Source: Eublepharis macularius (taxonomy: Eukaryota > Chordata > Lepidosauria > Squamata > Eublepharidae). From it: 64,000 bases of DNA. Numbering within the stretch: position 1 is the first letter of the stretch; every line of letters begins with the position of its first letter. Of the stretch, positions 59,401 to 64,000 are shown in pieces. The notes under the pieces are model-generated. The model searched no databases and had not been told where the DNA came from. It was given only the letters and a program-made list of their open reading frames with translations. Position numbers and translations under genes: made by a program. The DNA lies in NCBI RefSeq assembly GCF_028583425.1, contig NC_072795.1, positions 68,276,001 to 68,340,000 on the forward strand. The letters are read 5' to 3'.

Positions 59401-62400
59401 ATTCCTGCCTATACAAGGTCTAGTTTGATTATATCTCTCATGGAAAGTAGTACCTTCTGGATTAAATGAGTAATGTTTATCTCTTTTCTTTGGTCTCACC
59501 CCTCCTATACAACTGCAATCCAGTGTGATGAGCTAGAACACTGAGATTCTGTACTGAGATACACACTGACTGACTTAGGCTCCCACACAATTTGCCTGAC
59601 TTGGCTAGAATGAATACATTTCCTCAGTACTCAAACTAAAAACTGAAGTTCACTCCACCTCCGATTAGAATACACTTCACTCACCCATCCAGTCCTTCTC
59701 CTTCTCACATCAGAGGTAGTATGTGTGATCTGGGTTTGGTAACCAGCAAAATAGCTGGATTTATGCTGATCTGACATAATCTGGTTATTCCAGTTCCCCG
59801 GATCCAGTCCAGGCAGCTGGACTCTGCTGGGTGGAATTATCGAGCTCTAGGCAACTGCAACAGAGCCGAGCAGCTTGCAGAGAGAGAGCAATGGTGCAAA
59901 TGGAGCTAGGCTCTGCGCTGCTGCAGGAGAATGGTGTGAGGCTGCTAGGGAGGAGGCAGCAGGCAAAGTGGATTCCCATTCCATTCCACCCAAAAGATCT
60001 CTTCGGGTTGCTGTCATTGGCCACCTTTTAAATGCCATGGCTGGACAAGTCACCCCCTTGCTTGGGATTCTGTGGTTCAGGGTGCGATGGTGGTTTCCTT
60101 GCTGCAGTTTTCTTCTGTTTGGCTTTGTTGGTTAAGCTTGCAAGGGAGGAATGTCGAATCAGAGAATCCCAAGTTGGGGGGCAGAGTACGAGCTGTGAAC
60201 TTTAAAAGCCTTGGAAATATTTCCCCATAGGAAACAATGGAAGAGTGGCTGGGGGCAGCTTGTTCAGGGGCCTATAGAATTGGACCCCAGGGTCCAGTCT
60301 TCCTGAAATTTGGGAAGTCTTTAGTGGACAGTGCGAAGTAGTTTCTCTGAAAATTTGGTGGAATTTGCTTAAAAAATGCCCCCCAGCCCCCTGGATATTT
60401 TCACCTATAGGGAATAATGGCCTTTTACATCTGAGATCCAGGATTCTCTAAACCAGATCAGAGAATCTGACTCAGATTTCAGGAATACCAGATTTTTTTT
60501 GGTATCCCTGAAACCTGGATCTGGATCACCCAGATTTTATTTATTTATTTATTTATTTGGTGCACACTCCTAATCAGAGGCCTGCACTTCTAACTTCAGT
60601 AAGCATATAGTCAAAACTCTATGTTAATACACTATGTTAAGACTCTTAAAATTGCTAAAGACAGATGAGAAGGAAAAGGTGACAGAAATAGTATCAGAAT
60701 TCTCAGTGCAGCATTTCAGCGACTTGCACACAGAGACAATGAAATCTATTATAATAACCAATGCAAAGAAACAGAAGAGAACAACAAAAAAGGAAGAGTA
60801 AGAGATCTGTTACACAAGTTCCAGGAAATCAAAGGGAAATTAAAGCCACAGCTAGGGATGCTGAAAGATTGACAGGGAAATACAGTATCCGATCAGGACA
60901 AAATAAAGGAAAGATAGAAACAGTACACTGAAGAACTGTATAGGAAAGACTGAATGATGACAGATTCGTTCAAAGAAGAATCTTTTGACGATGAACCAGA
61001 AGTCTGAGAAAGTGAAATGAAAGCTGTACTTGAAGCAATTGAGAGAAATAAATCACCTGCTGTAGATGGAATGCTAGTAGAACTATTTCAAGCTACTGAA
61101 ACAGTCCATCGAAATCTTAACAAGAATATGTCAATAAAATATGGAAAACAAAACCATGGCCCACAGACTGGAAATGCTCAATCTACATTCCGCTTCTGAA
61201 GAAAGGGGATACCAAAGAATGCAGCAACTATTGGACTGGCACATTAATTTCTCATGGAAGCAAAGTGATGCTCAGAATTCTACAGCAAAGGCTCTTAACA
61301 TATATGAAACAAGAAATACCAGATACTCAAACTGAATTCAGAAAACGAAGAGGCGCTAGAAATTATATTGCAAATTTACGATGGCTAATGAAGCATAGCA
61401 GAGAATTTTAGAAGAAAATCAGCCTGTGTTTTATTGATTACAGCAAAGCCTTTGACTGTGTGGATCATGAAAAGCTATGGATGGTGTTAAAAGAAACAGG
61501 GGTGCCTCAACATCCGATTGATCTAGTACACAACCTGTACTCTGGACAAGAGGCTGCTGTTAGGACAGAATATGGGGAAACAGAATGGTTTCTAATTGGC
61601 AAAGGTGTCAGGCAAGGATATATATTATCTCCCTATCTGTTCAACCTGTATGCTGAAAATATAAGGAAAGATGAATTAGATTTAGGAGAAGGTGGAGTGA
61701 GAATCGGTTGAAGACATTAACAATTTGAGATATGCAGATGATACCACTTTACTGGCAGAAAATAGTGAAGACTTGAAATGACTACTGATGAAGGTTATAT
61801 GAGAAAGTGCCAAAGCAGGATTACAACTAAACATCAAGAAGACAAAAGTAATGGACTTCCAAGGAATTACACAGTTTTAAGGCTGACAATGAAGAAACTG
61901 AAATGGCTAAACATTGTCTGTTCCTTGGGTCAATCATCAACCAAAAGGGAGACTGCAGTCAAGAATCAGAAGAAGATTGACACTTGGAAGGGTAGCCATG
62001 AGGGAACTGGAAAAGATCCTTAAGGATAAGGATGTCTCTCTGGGGACCAAAATCGAGATAATCCACACTATGGTATTCCCCATAACTATGAATGGATGTG
62101 CAAGTTGGACAGTGAGGAAAGCTGACAGGAAGAAAATTAATTTGTTTGAAATAGGGTGCTGGAGGAGAGTTTCACAGATAGCATGGATGGCCAAAAAGAA
62201 AAAGAAGTGGGTTCTAGATCAAATCAAGCCTGAATTCTCCCTAGAAGCTAAAATGACAAAACTGAGGCTATGATACTTTGGTCACGTCATGAGAAAACAA
62301 GACTTTTTGGAAAAGCCAATAACGCTAGGAAAAGTGGAAGGCAGTATGAGAAGAGGAAGACCCAAAATAAGATGGCTTAACTCAGTAAAGGAAGCAACAT

Positions 62401-63627
62401 CCTCCAGTTTTCAAGATCTGAACAAGTCTGTTAAATAATAGGACATTTTGGAGGACTTTCATTCATAGGGTCATCATAAATTGGAAGCGACTTGATGGCA
62501 TATAACACTTTAATGCACATAAATAAAACACACAAACTTATTTACCTGATAAAACTTTAGGCTTATTAGCTCCTTATGCTGATCTTTTAAATTGTTATAT
62601 TTAACTACTGCTGGAGTCAACTGTACGTGCACAGATTGTAAAGAGGTTGAGTATAAACTTCTTTTAAAAAACGGGCCATGTCTGTGAGTTCATAAAGCAT
62701 TGCTGTGGTCTCAGTTAGCATGAGGGTATGAGAACTGAGCAGAGTAAAGAGAAGGAAAAAAGATGATTTTGTAGTGATTTTAATTGCATTTATCCTAATT
62801 GCACAGAGACAAAGCCACCGTGAGTGTCTGACATTTGCTGGGGGTGGGATGGGGTGCAGGAACCATCACTCACTTCCTTGATAGCACCAAGCAGGCTAGA
62901 TGGAAATTCTTCATGAAATATTTGCTCAGATTAATACATTCTGGACTTCCTACAGTCCTAATAATCCATTGTGTGGGAAAAGTTGCTACTATCAGTTTCT
63001 GGTGTGAAAAATACCGTGATTTGCCAGACTCTGTCCATTGCAGAGTAGCTATTGAGGACAATCATTGCAGAGGCCATGGCTCAGTATGTTCAGTTCCTGG
63101 CATCACTGCTAAAAGGATCGGACAGTAAATTATGTGGAAGATCACTGTATGAAACCTTGGAGAGTTGCAGAGTGTTGTAGACAATACTGACCTTGATAGA
63201 TAATGGTCTGGCTCATTCTAAGGCAGCTTCATGTGTTCATGTCATTGGAAACCAGGGTATTAGGGCACTATATATACCTCATTAACCCTGTACAGATACG
63301 CCAAAGAGAAGGCTGGGAAAAGGCAACCATGGTGGACAGTTTAGATCCTGTGAGGTTACATTTTCATTGGCGCTGAGTGGTAGGGACCTGTTGATTAGGG
63401 GCTATTGTTTTAGTAAAGAAATATAAGTTTTGGTCCATATATGTATGTTTTTTCCAAGGGAAGAGCAAGAGAAGTTGAATGTGTGGGTAGCCCTGCTGAA
63501 CCTGGAGAACATGTATGGCATAGAGGAAGCTCTGATGAAAGTCTTTGAAAGAGCAATTCAATACAATGAACCCCTGAAAGTTTTCCAACAGCTGGCAGAT
63601 ATCTATGCTGGTTCTGAGAAATACAAG
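23357..63627 (+). CDS. PDCD11: PDCD11 (RRP5 homologue), 32 coding exons, 3' end beyond window
   Basis: PDCD11/NFBP is the vertebrate RRP5, a nucleolar factor needed for pre-rRNA cleavage and assembly of both ribosomal subunits. From the ATG at 23357 (start [15 protein letters not shown], matching MANLEESFPRGGTRK in human) 32 exons join with consistent phase into exactly 1650 codons without a stop. Residues 1-79 are a lysine-rich N-terminus. About 80-1400 hold the array of S1 RNA-binding domains (repeated G..V.G.V......G..V motifs). About 1400-1540 is a lysine/glutamate-rich linker. From about 1540 the HAT/TPR-like repeats begin ([20 protein letters not shown]). The family is about 1870 residues, so roughly 220 C-terminal residues lie to the right. 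The upstream 5'UTR exon is probably near 19.5 kb, across a 3.8-kb first intron. Confidence 0.97.
23520..23670 (-). mobile_element. SINE family B fragment, minus strand
   Basis: TTTTTAACCAGAGATGCCAG, then ACTGGATCTGTGACCTTCTC, matches the reverse complement of family B SINEs. It starts about 60 bases after the first PDCD11 coding exon. Confidence 0.55.
23671..24541. other. PDCD11: PDCD11 intron, nothing recognised
   Basis: AT-rich. No feature supported. Confidence 0.45.
24542..24673 (+). CDS. PDCD11: PDCD11 exon (residues 36-79), basic N-terminal region
   Basis: The acceptor ctgtcttag and donor gttagg flank [20 protein letters not shown] and KDFELLTAE. The lysine-rich stretch is likely a nuclear/nucleolar targeting segment (inference). 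Confidence 0.92.
24950..25117 (+). CDS. PDCD11: PDCD11 exon (80-135), first S1 domain
   Basis: The acceptor cttcaacag and donor gtaaga flank [35 protein letters not shown] and the end of the first S1 fold. Confidence 0.96.
25118..26187. other. PDCD11: PDCD11 intron
   Basis: It contains a GT microsatellite near 25600 and a C homopolymer near 25690. No repeat family or exon was recognised with confidence. Confidence 0.45.
26188..26349 (+). CDS. PDCD11: PDCD11 exon (136-189)
   Basis: The acceptor ctcttgcag and donor gtatga flank [20 protein letters not shown] and [17 protein letters not shown]. It completes S1 domain 1 and leads into S1 domain 2. Confidence 0.96.
26880..27725 (-). mobile_element. 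CR1/L2-type LINE, C-terminal RT region and 3' end
   Basis: Minus-strand blocks are an LDY-like N-terminal part near 27700, then [39 protein letters not shown] and [20 protein letters not shown]. These are the conserved tail of CR1/L2 reverse transcriptases. A probable 3'UTR with an AATAAA-rich end runs down to ~26880. It is 5' truncated and ends about 60 bases before a PDCD11 exon. Confidence 0.85.
27786..27909 (+). CDS. PDCD11: PDCD11 exon (190-230), S1 domain 2
   Basis: The acceptor ccaacag and donor gtacaa flank [20 protein letters not shown] and [10 protein letters not shown], a classic S1 signature. The exon is 124 bases, phase 0 to 1. It lies about 60 bases after a CR1/L2 LINE copy. 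Confidence 0.96.
27960..28550 (-). mobile_element. LINE fragment, CR1/L2-type RT tail
   Basis: The minus strand carries [20 protein letters not shown], the LHWLP block of this LINE clade, in a decayed frame. Limits are approximate. Confidence 0.65.
28551..29136. other. PDCD11: PDCD11 intron, nothing recognised
   Basis: No feature supported. Confidence 0.4.
29137..29318 (+). CDS. PDCD11: PDCD11 exon (231-291), end of S1-2 and start of S1-3
   Basis: The acceptor gtttttag and donor gtaaac flank [20 protein letters not shown] and [13 protein letters not shown]. The exon is 182 bases. Confidence 0.96.
29319..30260. other. PDCD11: PDCD11 intron with a short inverted repeat
   Basis: TTACCAGAGTGTG near 29964 pairs with CACACTCTGGTAA near 30013. 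The segment near 29860-29960 resembles decayed LINE sequence. Nothing else was seen. Confidence 0.4.
30268..30480 (+). mobile_element. Dispersed retroposon (family C), copy 1
   Basis: CCAGCTGGATCAGACCAAAA, then CAGTGGCCAGCCAGATTTTT, is shared with 43205-43440. This is a common squamate interspersed repeat whose class I cannot fix. Confidence 0.6.
30732..30839 (+). CDS. PDCD11: PDCD11 exon (292-327), S1 domain 3
   Basis: The acceptor ctttttag and donor gtaagc flank [20 protein letters not shown] and MHLGSMKS. The exon is 36 codons. Confidence 0.95.
30840..31685. other. PDCD11: PDCD11 intron, nothing recognised
   Basis: AT-rich sequence with no supported feature. Confidence 0.4.
31690..32235 (-). 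repeat. Unclassified interspersed-repeat-like block
   Basis: On the minus strand CCCTTGAAAAAGCTGGTGTG is followed by TGCGAAATAAACC, a layout like the ends of PLE copies in this window, and an AT-rich tail follows. It is abruptly richer in CG pairs than its surroundings. The family is a guess. Confidence 0.3.
32336..32542 (+). CDS. PDCD11: PDCD11 exon (328-396), S1-3 end and S1-4
   Basis: The acceptor ctccag and donor gtaagt flank [27 protein letters not shown] and [15 protein letters not shown]. The exon is 69 codons. Confidence 0.96.
32643..32706 (+). repeat. Local tandem duplication
   Basis: CTTTTAGGTACCAGGAAAAG, then ACTTCT, occurs twice within about 64 bases, just downstream of a PDCD11 exon. 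Confidence 0.8.
32710..32905 (+). mobile_element. Degraded LINE 3' tail
   Basis: TTGTAAGCTGCCTTGCAGAT followed by GGCTAGGCAGGTTATATATA resembles the GCCTTGA...GGCGGTATAAA end of L2/CR1-tailed retroposons. Confidence 0.4.
32906..33947. other. PDCD11: PDCD11 intron, nothing recognised
   Basis: No supported feature. Confidence 0.4.
33948..34072 (+). CDS. PDCD11: PDCD11 exon (397-437)
   Basis: The acceptor tgtttttag and donor gtaagt flank [20 protein letters not shown] and [19 protein letters not shown]. The exon is 125 bases and leaves two bases of a split Lys codon. Confidence 0.95.
34150..34766 (+). mobile_element. Non-LTR retrotransposon fragment, APE-type endonuclease, open for 192 codons
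   Basis: An open frame from 34188 to 34766 encodes the C-terminal half of an apurinic-like LINE endonuclease: [34 protein letters not shown] and [12 protein letters not shown]. These hold the GDFNAR and SDHxPL catalytic blocks. The N-terminal half and the reverse transcriptase are absent. It ends in an A-rich stretch against a SINE. The clade is uncertain. The frame is intact, unlike most LINE pieces here. Confidence 0.8.
34767..34990 (+). mobile_element. SINE family B, plus strand
   Basis: The tRNA-like head is TCTTTAGTTCAGTGGTAGTG, with box B-like AAGGTTCATTATC and body CATGGAGAGTCATTGCCAGG. It directly abuts the endonuclease fragment. Confidence 0.7.
34991..35105 (-). mobile_element. MIR/SINE-like piece, minus strand
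   Basis: GCCTAAGGCCACTTGATAAA followed by GGTGAGATTTGAATGGGTG resembles the reverse complement of a MIR-type tRNA-related SINE. Confidence 0.5.
35285..35420 (-). mobile_element. SINE family A tail, minus strand
   Basis: TTTCTCCCCAATGAAGACCC, then AAAGCAGCTTACAACATT, is the reverse complement of the family A 3' end. Confidence 0.65.
35672..35805 (+). mobile_element. Dispersed PLE-tail-like repeat with hammerhead-like core, copy 2
   Basis: CTGACGA at 35679 is followed by a perfect short stem (GAGAA...TTCTC), then CGAAAGCTTATGCTA and GTTGGTTAGTCTTAAAGGTG. It ends ACGGCTAACTCCTCTGGATC. It is the same family as 20.85, 46.8 and 52.8 kb. Confidence 0.7.
36175..37270 (+). mobile_element. 5'-truncated L1 LINE with perfect 18-bp target-site duplication
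   Basis: The flanks CAAAGCCCTGATAGAAAA at 36175-36192 and 37253-37270 are identical. The insert (36193-37252) opens inside ORF2. The C-terminal peptide includes [20 protein letters not shown] and [20 protein letters not shown] and stops at 36380-36382, typical of L1 ORF2 ends. A long AT-rich 3'UTR, an AATAAA and an A-rich tail near 37240 follow. The perfect duplication and open end suggest a recent insertion. Confidence 0.88.
37685..37915 (-). mobile_element. 5S rRNA-derived SINE, minus strand
   Basis: The reverse complement of 37815-37890 aligns with the middle of vertebrate 5S rRNA: GGAAATTAAGCAAGATTGGC against GGAAGCTAAGCAGGGTCGGG, and GGTTAGTAACTGATGGAAGA against GGTTAGTACTTGGATGGGAG. 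The remainder is a non-5S body. It is diverged, so an old SINE rather than a 5S gene. Confidence 0.75.
38041..38101 (+). CDS. PDCD11: PDCD11 exon (438-458)
   Basis: A 61-base exon with acceptor gttttttag and donor gtaggt. It encodes [20 protein letters not shown], matching the human IIEAQYLRYHDIEPGAVVKG region. The 4-kb intron before it holds several repeats, including an endonuclease-bearing LINE fragment and an L1. Confidence 0.94.
38472..38801. mobile_element. Fold-back retroposon copy 2 with 11-bp target-site duplication
   Basis: Direct repeats TCACTTTTTCA (38472-38482 and 38791-38801) flank about 308 bases. The two arms are near-perfect reverse complements around AGATCTCTCAGTG-rich centre sequence. 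The arms match those at 13.27-13.52 kb (GCTTTCACGGCCGGAGAACG, GGAACTACAATGCCAAGAC). It ends about 50 bases before a PDCD11 exon. Confidence 0.8.
38854..39000 (+). CDS. PDCD11: PDCD11 exon (459-507), S1 domain 5
   Basis: The acceptor tggttttag and donor gtaaga flank [40 protein letters not shown] and VKSR. It starts about 50 bases after a fold-back repeat. Confidence 0.96.
39103..39345 (-). mobile_element. SINE family A, near full length, minus strand
   Basis: The 3' end (TTTATACCTTGCCTTTCTCC) lies at left. The body CAACAGCCCTATGAAATTGG and CAAGGTCACCCAACAAG leads to the reversed box B (GGATTCAAGCCTGTG). Confidence 0.8.
39346..39530 (+). mobile_element. Decayed SINE, plus strand
   Basis: The head-like TTAGTGGCTAAAGCATTGGG and tail-like TATACGCTGCCCTGAGCCCC suggest another old tRNA-derived SINE. 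Confidence 0.45.
39633..39845 (+). mobile_element. SINE family A, plus strand
   Basis: The head TAGTTAGAGTATCAGACTGA, box B-like CAGGTTTAAATTCCC, body GACCTTGGGCCAGTCATA and tail TCCTTGGAGGAAAGGCAGGA are present. Confidence 0.75.
40029..40280 (+). CDS. PDCD11: PDCD11 exon (508-591), S1 domain 6
   Basis: The acceptor tttttcag and donor gtaagt flank [40 protein letters not shown] and GLVPKNEL. The exon is 84 codons. Confidence 0.97.
40848..40991 (+). CDS. PDCD11: PDCD11 exon (592-639)
   Basis: The acceptor ccaaccag and donor gtattt flank [20 protein letters not shown] and a short variable linker ending YETGQ. Confidence 0.96.
41512..41706 (+). CDS. PDCD11: PDCD11 exon (640-704), S1 domain 7
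   Basis: The acceptor ttgctcag is followed by [20 protein letters not shown] and [20 protein letters not shown]. The donor gtatcc is weak but conserves phase and homology into the next exon. Confidence 0.93.
41965..42220 (+). mobile_element. tRNA-derived SINE with (GTT)n tail
   Basis: The head GCTTGGTGTAGTGGTTAAGA, box B GGGTTTGATTCC, body TGACCTTGGGTCAGTCACAG and tail GGGCGGTATATAAATCGAAT end in a GTT microsatellite. It is the best-preserved SINE in the window. Confidence 0.85.
42221..42692. other. PDCD11: PDCD11 intron, nothing recognised
   Basis: No supported feature. Confidence 0.4.
42693..42863 (+). CDS. PDCD11: PDCD11 exon (705-761), S1 domain 8
   Basis: The acceptor ttgtttag and donor gtaagt flank [40 protein letters not shown] and [17 protein letters not shown]. 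Confidence 0.96.
43205..43440 (+). mobile_element. Dispersed retroposon (family C), copy 2
   Basis: AAGCCTGTTGGATCAAACCA, then ATCCTGTTTCACACAGTGGC and CAGCCAG, matches 30268-30480. Confidence 0.65.
43646..43865 (+). CDS. PDCD11: PDCD11 exon (762-834)
   Basis: The acceptor cctacag and donor gtaaaa flank [39 protein letters not shown] and [13 protein letters not shown]. Confidence 0.97.
44374..44526 (+). CDS. PDCD11: PDCD11 exon (835-885), S1-like domain 9
   Basis: The acceptor tatcttcag and donor gtagga flank [35 protein letters not shown] and ATHSHFE. Confidence 0.95.
44527..45299. other. PDCD11: PDCD11 intron, nothing firm
   Basis: A GC-richer patch near 44800-44960 has no recognised family. 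No exon is supported. Confidence 0.4.
45300..45385 (+). mobile_element. SINE 3' tail
   Basis: AAGTTGCTTTAGGTCCCTTC followed by GGGAGAAAAGCGGGATACAG and an AAATA-type tail is a SINE family A-like 3' end. Confidence 0.6.
45629..45890 (-). mobile_element. LINE C-terminal fragment (CR1/L2-type)
   Basis: The minus strand reads [20 protein letters not shown], then [20 protein letters not shown], in an open frame. This is the tail of a CR1/L2-like reverse transcriptase with part of its 3'UTR. Confidence 0.65.
46190..46905 (+). mobile_element. Second Penelope-like element fragment, broken
   Basis: The plus strand carries a Cys/Pro-rich linker-like region ([20 protein letters not shown]) and a GIY-YIG block ([32 protein letters not shown]). 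A 3' part follows with TAGCTGATGAAGTGGACTTG and TTTTAAGGTGCAGCAGGACT. This is a different PLE lineage from the 6-8 kb copy. It is broken and old-looking, with limits approximate. Confidence 0.7.
47086..47201 (+). CDS. PDCD11: PDCD11 exon (886-924)
   Basis: The acceptor cttttcaag and donor gtatgg flank [20 protein letters not shown] and [16 protein letters not shown]. It corresponds to the human KKKVVILNVDLLKLEVHVSL region. Confidence 0.94.
47791..48305 (+). CDS. PDCD11: PDCD11 longest exon (925-1095), S1 domains 10-11
   Basis: A 515-base exon with acceptor gttttccag and donor gtaaga. It encodes [40 protein letters not shown] and [20 protein letters not shown], ending [11 protein letters not shown]. 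Confidence 0.97.
48306..48936. other. PDCD11: PDCD11 intron with a short tandem duplication
   Basis: TTGATATTAACTCA occurs twice near 48710-48740. Nothing else was recognised. Confidence 0.4.
48937..50300. mobile_element. GC-rich element with terminal inverted repeats, about 1.36 kb
   Basis: GACAGCACAATCCTGAG at the left (about 48938) matches the reverse complement of the right end TCAGAATTGTGCTGTC (about 50278-50294), with one substitution. The interior is strikingly GC-rich compared with the AT-rich introns on both sides. No transposase domain is readable. It is likely a non-autonomous DNA transposon of unresolved superfamily, as no target duplication was identified. Confidence 0.6.
50301..51568. 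other. PDCD11: PDCD11 intron, nothing recognised
   Basis: AT-rich, with no supported feature. Confidence 0.4.
51569..51631 (+). CDS. PDCD11: PDCD11 exon (1096-1116)
   Basis: A 63-base exon with acceptor atattccag and donor gtaatg. It encodes [20 protein letters not shown], close to human [20 protein letters not shown]. Confidence 0.95.
51632..52332. other. PDCD11: PDCD11 intron, nothing recognised
   Basis: No supported feature. Confidence 0.4.
52333..52441 (+). CDS. PDCD11: PDCD11 exon (1117-1153)
   Basis: The acceptor ataatcag and donor gtaagg flank [20 protein letters not shown] and [15 protein letters not shown]. Confidence 0.94.
52742..52868 (-). mobile_element. Dispersed PLE-tail-like repeat, minus-strand copy 3
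   Basis: On the minus strand it reads ATGATGAAGCAAGCACTTAA, CACAAAAGCTCATGC and GTTAGATTTGAAGGTGCCAT, and ends CAGACTAACATGGCT. It has the same layout as 20.85 and 35.7 kb. The hammerhead-like core is decayed. Confidence 0.6.
53429..53518 (+). CDS. PDCD11: PDCD11 exon (1154-1183), S1 domain 12
   Basis: The acceptor gcatccag and donor gtaagc flank [20 protein letters not shown] and [10 protein letters not shown]. The exon is 30 codons. Confidence 0.94.
53735..53905 (-). mobile_element. SINE family B, minus strand
   Basis: TTTCACATCATCTGCTGCCT, then GATCTTGGGACCTTCTGCAT and the reversed head ACCATTGGGCTATGGCTGGT. It lies about 120 bases upstream of a PDCD11 exon. Confidence 0.75.
54022..54124 (+). 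CDS. PDCD11: PDCD11 exon (1184-1217)
   Basis: The acceptor ctcctcag and donor gtatga flank [20 protein letters not shown] and KTKLCLSLT, matching human VLKHPDKKFRVGQALRATVV. Confidence 0.96.
54845..55022 (+). CDS. PDCD11: PDCD11 exon (1218-1276), S1 domain 13
   Basis: The acceptor tgagcag and donor gtaaga flank [40 protein letters not shown] and GFSTGQVV. Confidence 0.96.
55376..55432 (+). CDS. PDCD11: PDCD11 short exon (1277-1295)
   Basis: A 57-base exon with acceptor acatatag and donor gtaagg. It encodes [18 protein letters not shown], aligning to human CYILSTADNVLTLSLRSS. It joins phase 2 to phase 2. Confidence 0.92.
55433..56013. other. PDCD11: PDCD11 intron, nothing recognised
   Basis: No supported feature. 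Confidence 0.4.
56014..56136 (+). CDS. PDCD11: PDCD11 exon (1296-1336), S1 domain 14 start
   Basis: The acceptor tgttgtag and donor gtgagt flank [20 protein letters not shown] and [18 protein letters not shown]. Confidence 0.95.
56137..57298. other. PDCD11: PDCD11 intron, nothing recognised
   Basis: A minus-strand open frame near 56779-57090 has no recognisable domain or splice support. No repeat was identified. Confidence 0.4.
57299..57421 (+). CDS. PDCD11: PDCD11 exon (1337-1377), S1 domain 14 end
   Basis: The acceptor taaaatag and donor gtaagt flank [20 protein letters not shown] and [13 protein letters not shown]. Confidence 0.95.
57764..57908 (+). CDS. PDCD11: PDCD11 exon (1378-1426)
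   Basis: The acceptor ttttacag and donor gtatct flank [20 protein letters not shown] and [16 protein letters not shown]. It is the end of the S1 array and start of the charged linker. Confidence 0.94.
58055..58165 (+). CDS. PDCD11: PDCD11 exon (1427-1463), charged linker
   Basis: The acceptor atgaaag and donor gtaaag flank [20 protein letters not shown] and [17 protein letters not shown]. The human counterpart has EEDDSLVDVYYREGKEEAEE. Confidence 0.91.
58272..58412 (+). CDS. PDCD11: PDCD11 exon (1464-1510), charged linker
   Basis: The acceptor ctctctcag and donor gtatag flank [20 protein letters not shown] and [14 protein letters not shown]. It is conserved around the F.W segment and otherwise low complexity. 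Confidence 0.91.
58413..59121. other. PDCD11: PDCD11 intron, nothing recognised
   Basis: No supported feature. An open frame running into the next exon (from 58882) is intron read-through. Confidence 0.4.
59122..59372 (+). CDS. PDCD11: PDCD11 exon (1511-1593), start of HAT repeats
   Basis: The acceptor cttttaag and donor gtgaat flank [20 protein letters not shown], then [20 protein letters not shown] and [20 protein letters not shown]. The last is almost identical to human and begins the HAT/TPR-like repeat region. Confidence 0.97.
59770..60572. mobile_element. Non-autonomous repeat with TGCACACTCCTA end
   Basis: The right end is TGCACACTCCTA at 60561-60572 after an (ATTT)n run. The interior holds CCCCATAGGAAACAATGG (60223) and CACCTATAGGGAATAATGG (60402) and repeated GATCCAG/CCAGATTT motifs. 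The end resembles the hAT-like element at 15.96-16.36 kb. The left limit is unclear. Confidence 0.5.
60640..62515 (+). mobile_element. BovB/RTE LINE, 5'-truncated and frame-broken
   Basis: Conserved RTE reverse-transcriptase blocks are in order: FIDYS-like [20 protein letters not shown] context near 61430-61480, then [33 protein letters not shown] (catalytic box intact) and [10 protein letters not shown]. The C-terminal [29 protein letters not shown] and [15 protein letters not shown] follow. The end GGTCATCATAAATTGGAAGC plus GACTTGATGGCATATAACAC is the BovB 3' terminus. Stops and frame changes split the coding region (open pieces at 61017-61199, 61460-61711 and 61914-62273). The endonuclease is lacking. 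It lies in a PDCD11 intron. Confidence 0.9.
62516..63067. other. PDCD11: PDCD11 intron, nothing recognised
   Basis: No supported feature. Confidence 0.4.
63068..63240 (+). mobile_element. SINE family B, plus strand
   Basis: AGGCCATGGCTCAGTATGTT at the head, CTTGGAGAGTTGCAGAGTGT in the body, and tail ACTGACCTTGATAGATAATG then AAGGCAGCTTCATGTGTTCA. It lies about 220 bases upstream of the last PDCD11 exon in the window. Confidence 0.75.
63459..63627 (+). CDS. PDCD11: PDCD11 exon (1594-1650), HAT repeat; last exon in window
   Basis: The acceptor ttttccaag and donor gtgagc flank [40 protein letters not shown] and YAGSEKYK. The gene continues beyond the right edge. Confidence 0.97.
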
Positions 63628-64000
63628 GTGAGCCTCAGTAACATCCGTGTGTTAAATTAGAGGGCCCCTGCTGTTCATCCTATGTAGCTGGAAAATGGCT
63701 TACCTGTTCTGTTCTTGGAATGAATTTCCTTAAGCTGATCCAACTGGATCCTGGGTGGAATCCTGTGGAATCTTCTAACTGCGAATGTATCTTCAGTTTG
63801 GGTAGCAAGCTTATTTTTATCATGGCTTTAGCCAAGCAGCACCTAGGTGCTGCCTTACTACTCTTGCTCTAGCGTTATTTATAACAACATGTGCAATCAG
63901 AAGGGATAAGATCAATATGCTTAAACTGTAATATACTCTGCTTAATTTTCGAAGTTCTAAATGCAGATTTTTTTACTGTCTTTGTTGTTAGAATTTATTT

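Overview
The window is a piece of vertebrate nuclear genome, almost certainly from a squamate reptile (lizard-like). The evidence is large GT-AG introns, amniote protein sequence, and a repeat load typical of squamates: CR1/L2-type LINEs, a BovB/RTE LINE, L1, Penelope-like elements, several tRNA-derived SINE families and a 5S rRNA-derived SINE. Nothing is bacterial, and there is no operon or CRISPR array.

Three host genes lie in the order TAF5 (+), ATP5MK/USMG5 (-), PDCD11 (+), the order known from human chromosome 10q24. (1) TAF5 enters from the left edge. Nine coding exons between 2436 and 13836 give the last ~534 residues (end of the NTD2 region, acidic/basic linker, six WD40 repeats, stop), followed by a 3'UTR with an AATAAA at 14703. 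(2) ATP5MK is on the minus strand: two coding exons (17498-17412 and 17330-17238) make a 59-residue protein, with a 3'UTR exon near 16759-16670. (3) PDCD11 (RRP5/NFBP homologue) occupies the rest: 32 coding exons from the ATG at 23357 to 63627 give 1650 codons with every splice phase consistent. It covers the S1-domain array, the charged linker and the start of the HAT repeats. About the last 220 residues lie beyond the right edge. ATP5MK and PDCD11 appear to share a divergent promoter around 19.2-19.53 kb.

The genes have unrelated jobs: TFIID/SAGA scaffold, ATP synthase accessory subunit, and ribosomal RNA processing factor. Their neighbourhood is conserved synteny, not a pathway. The window's unusual content is intronic: a Penelope-like element between 257-bp direct repeats; two fold-back retroposons with 11-13 bp target-site duplications; a head-to-head ~29-bp minisatellite array; a 5'-truncated L1 with a perfect 18-bp target-site duplication; a GC-rich element with terminal inverted repeats; and hammerhead-ribozyme-like cores inside Penelope-like or fold-back repeats. 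I see no undescribed multi-gene system. The hammerhead-like fold-back repeats are the most worthwhile lead.
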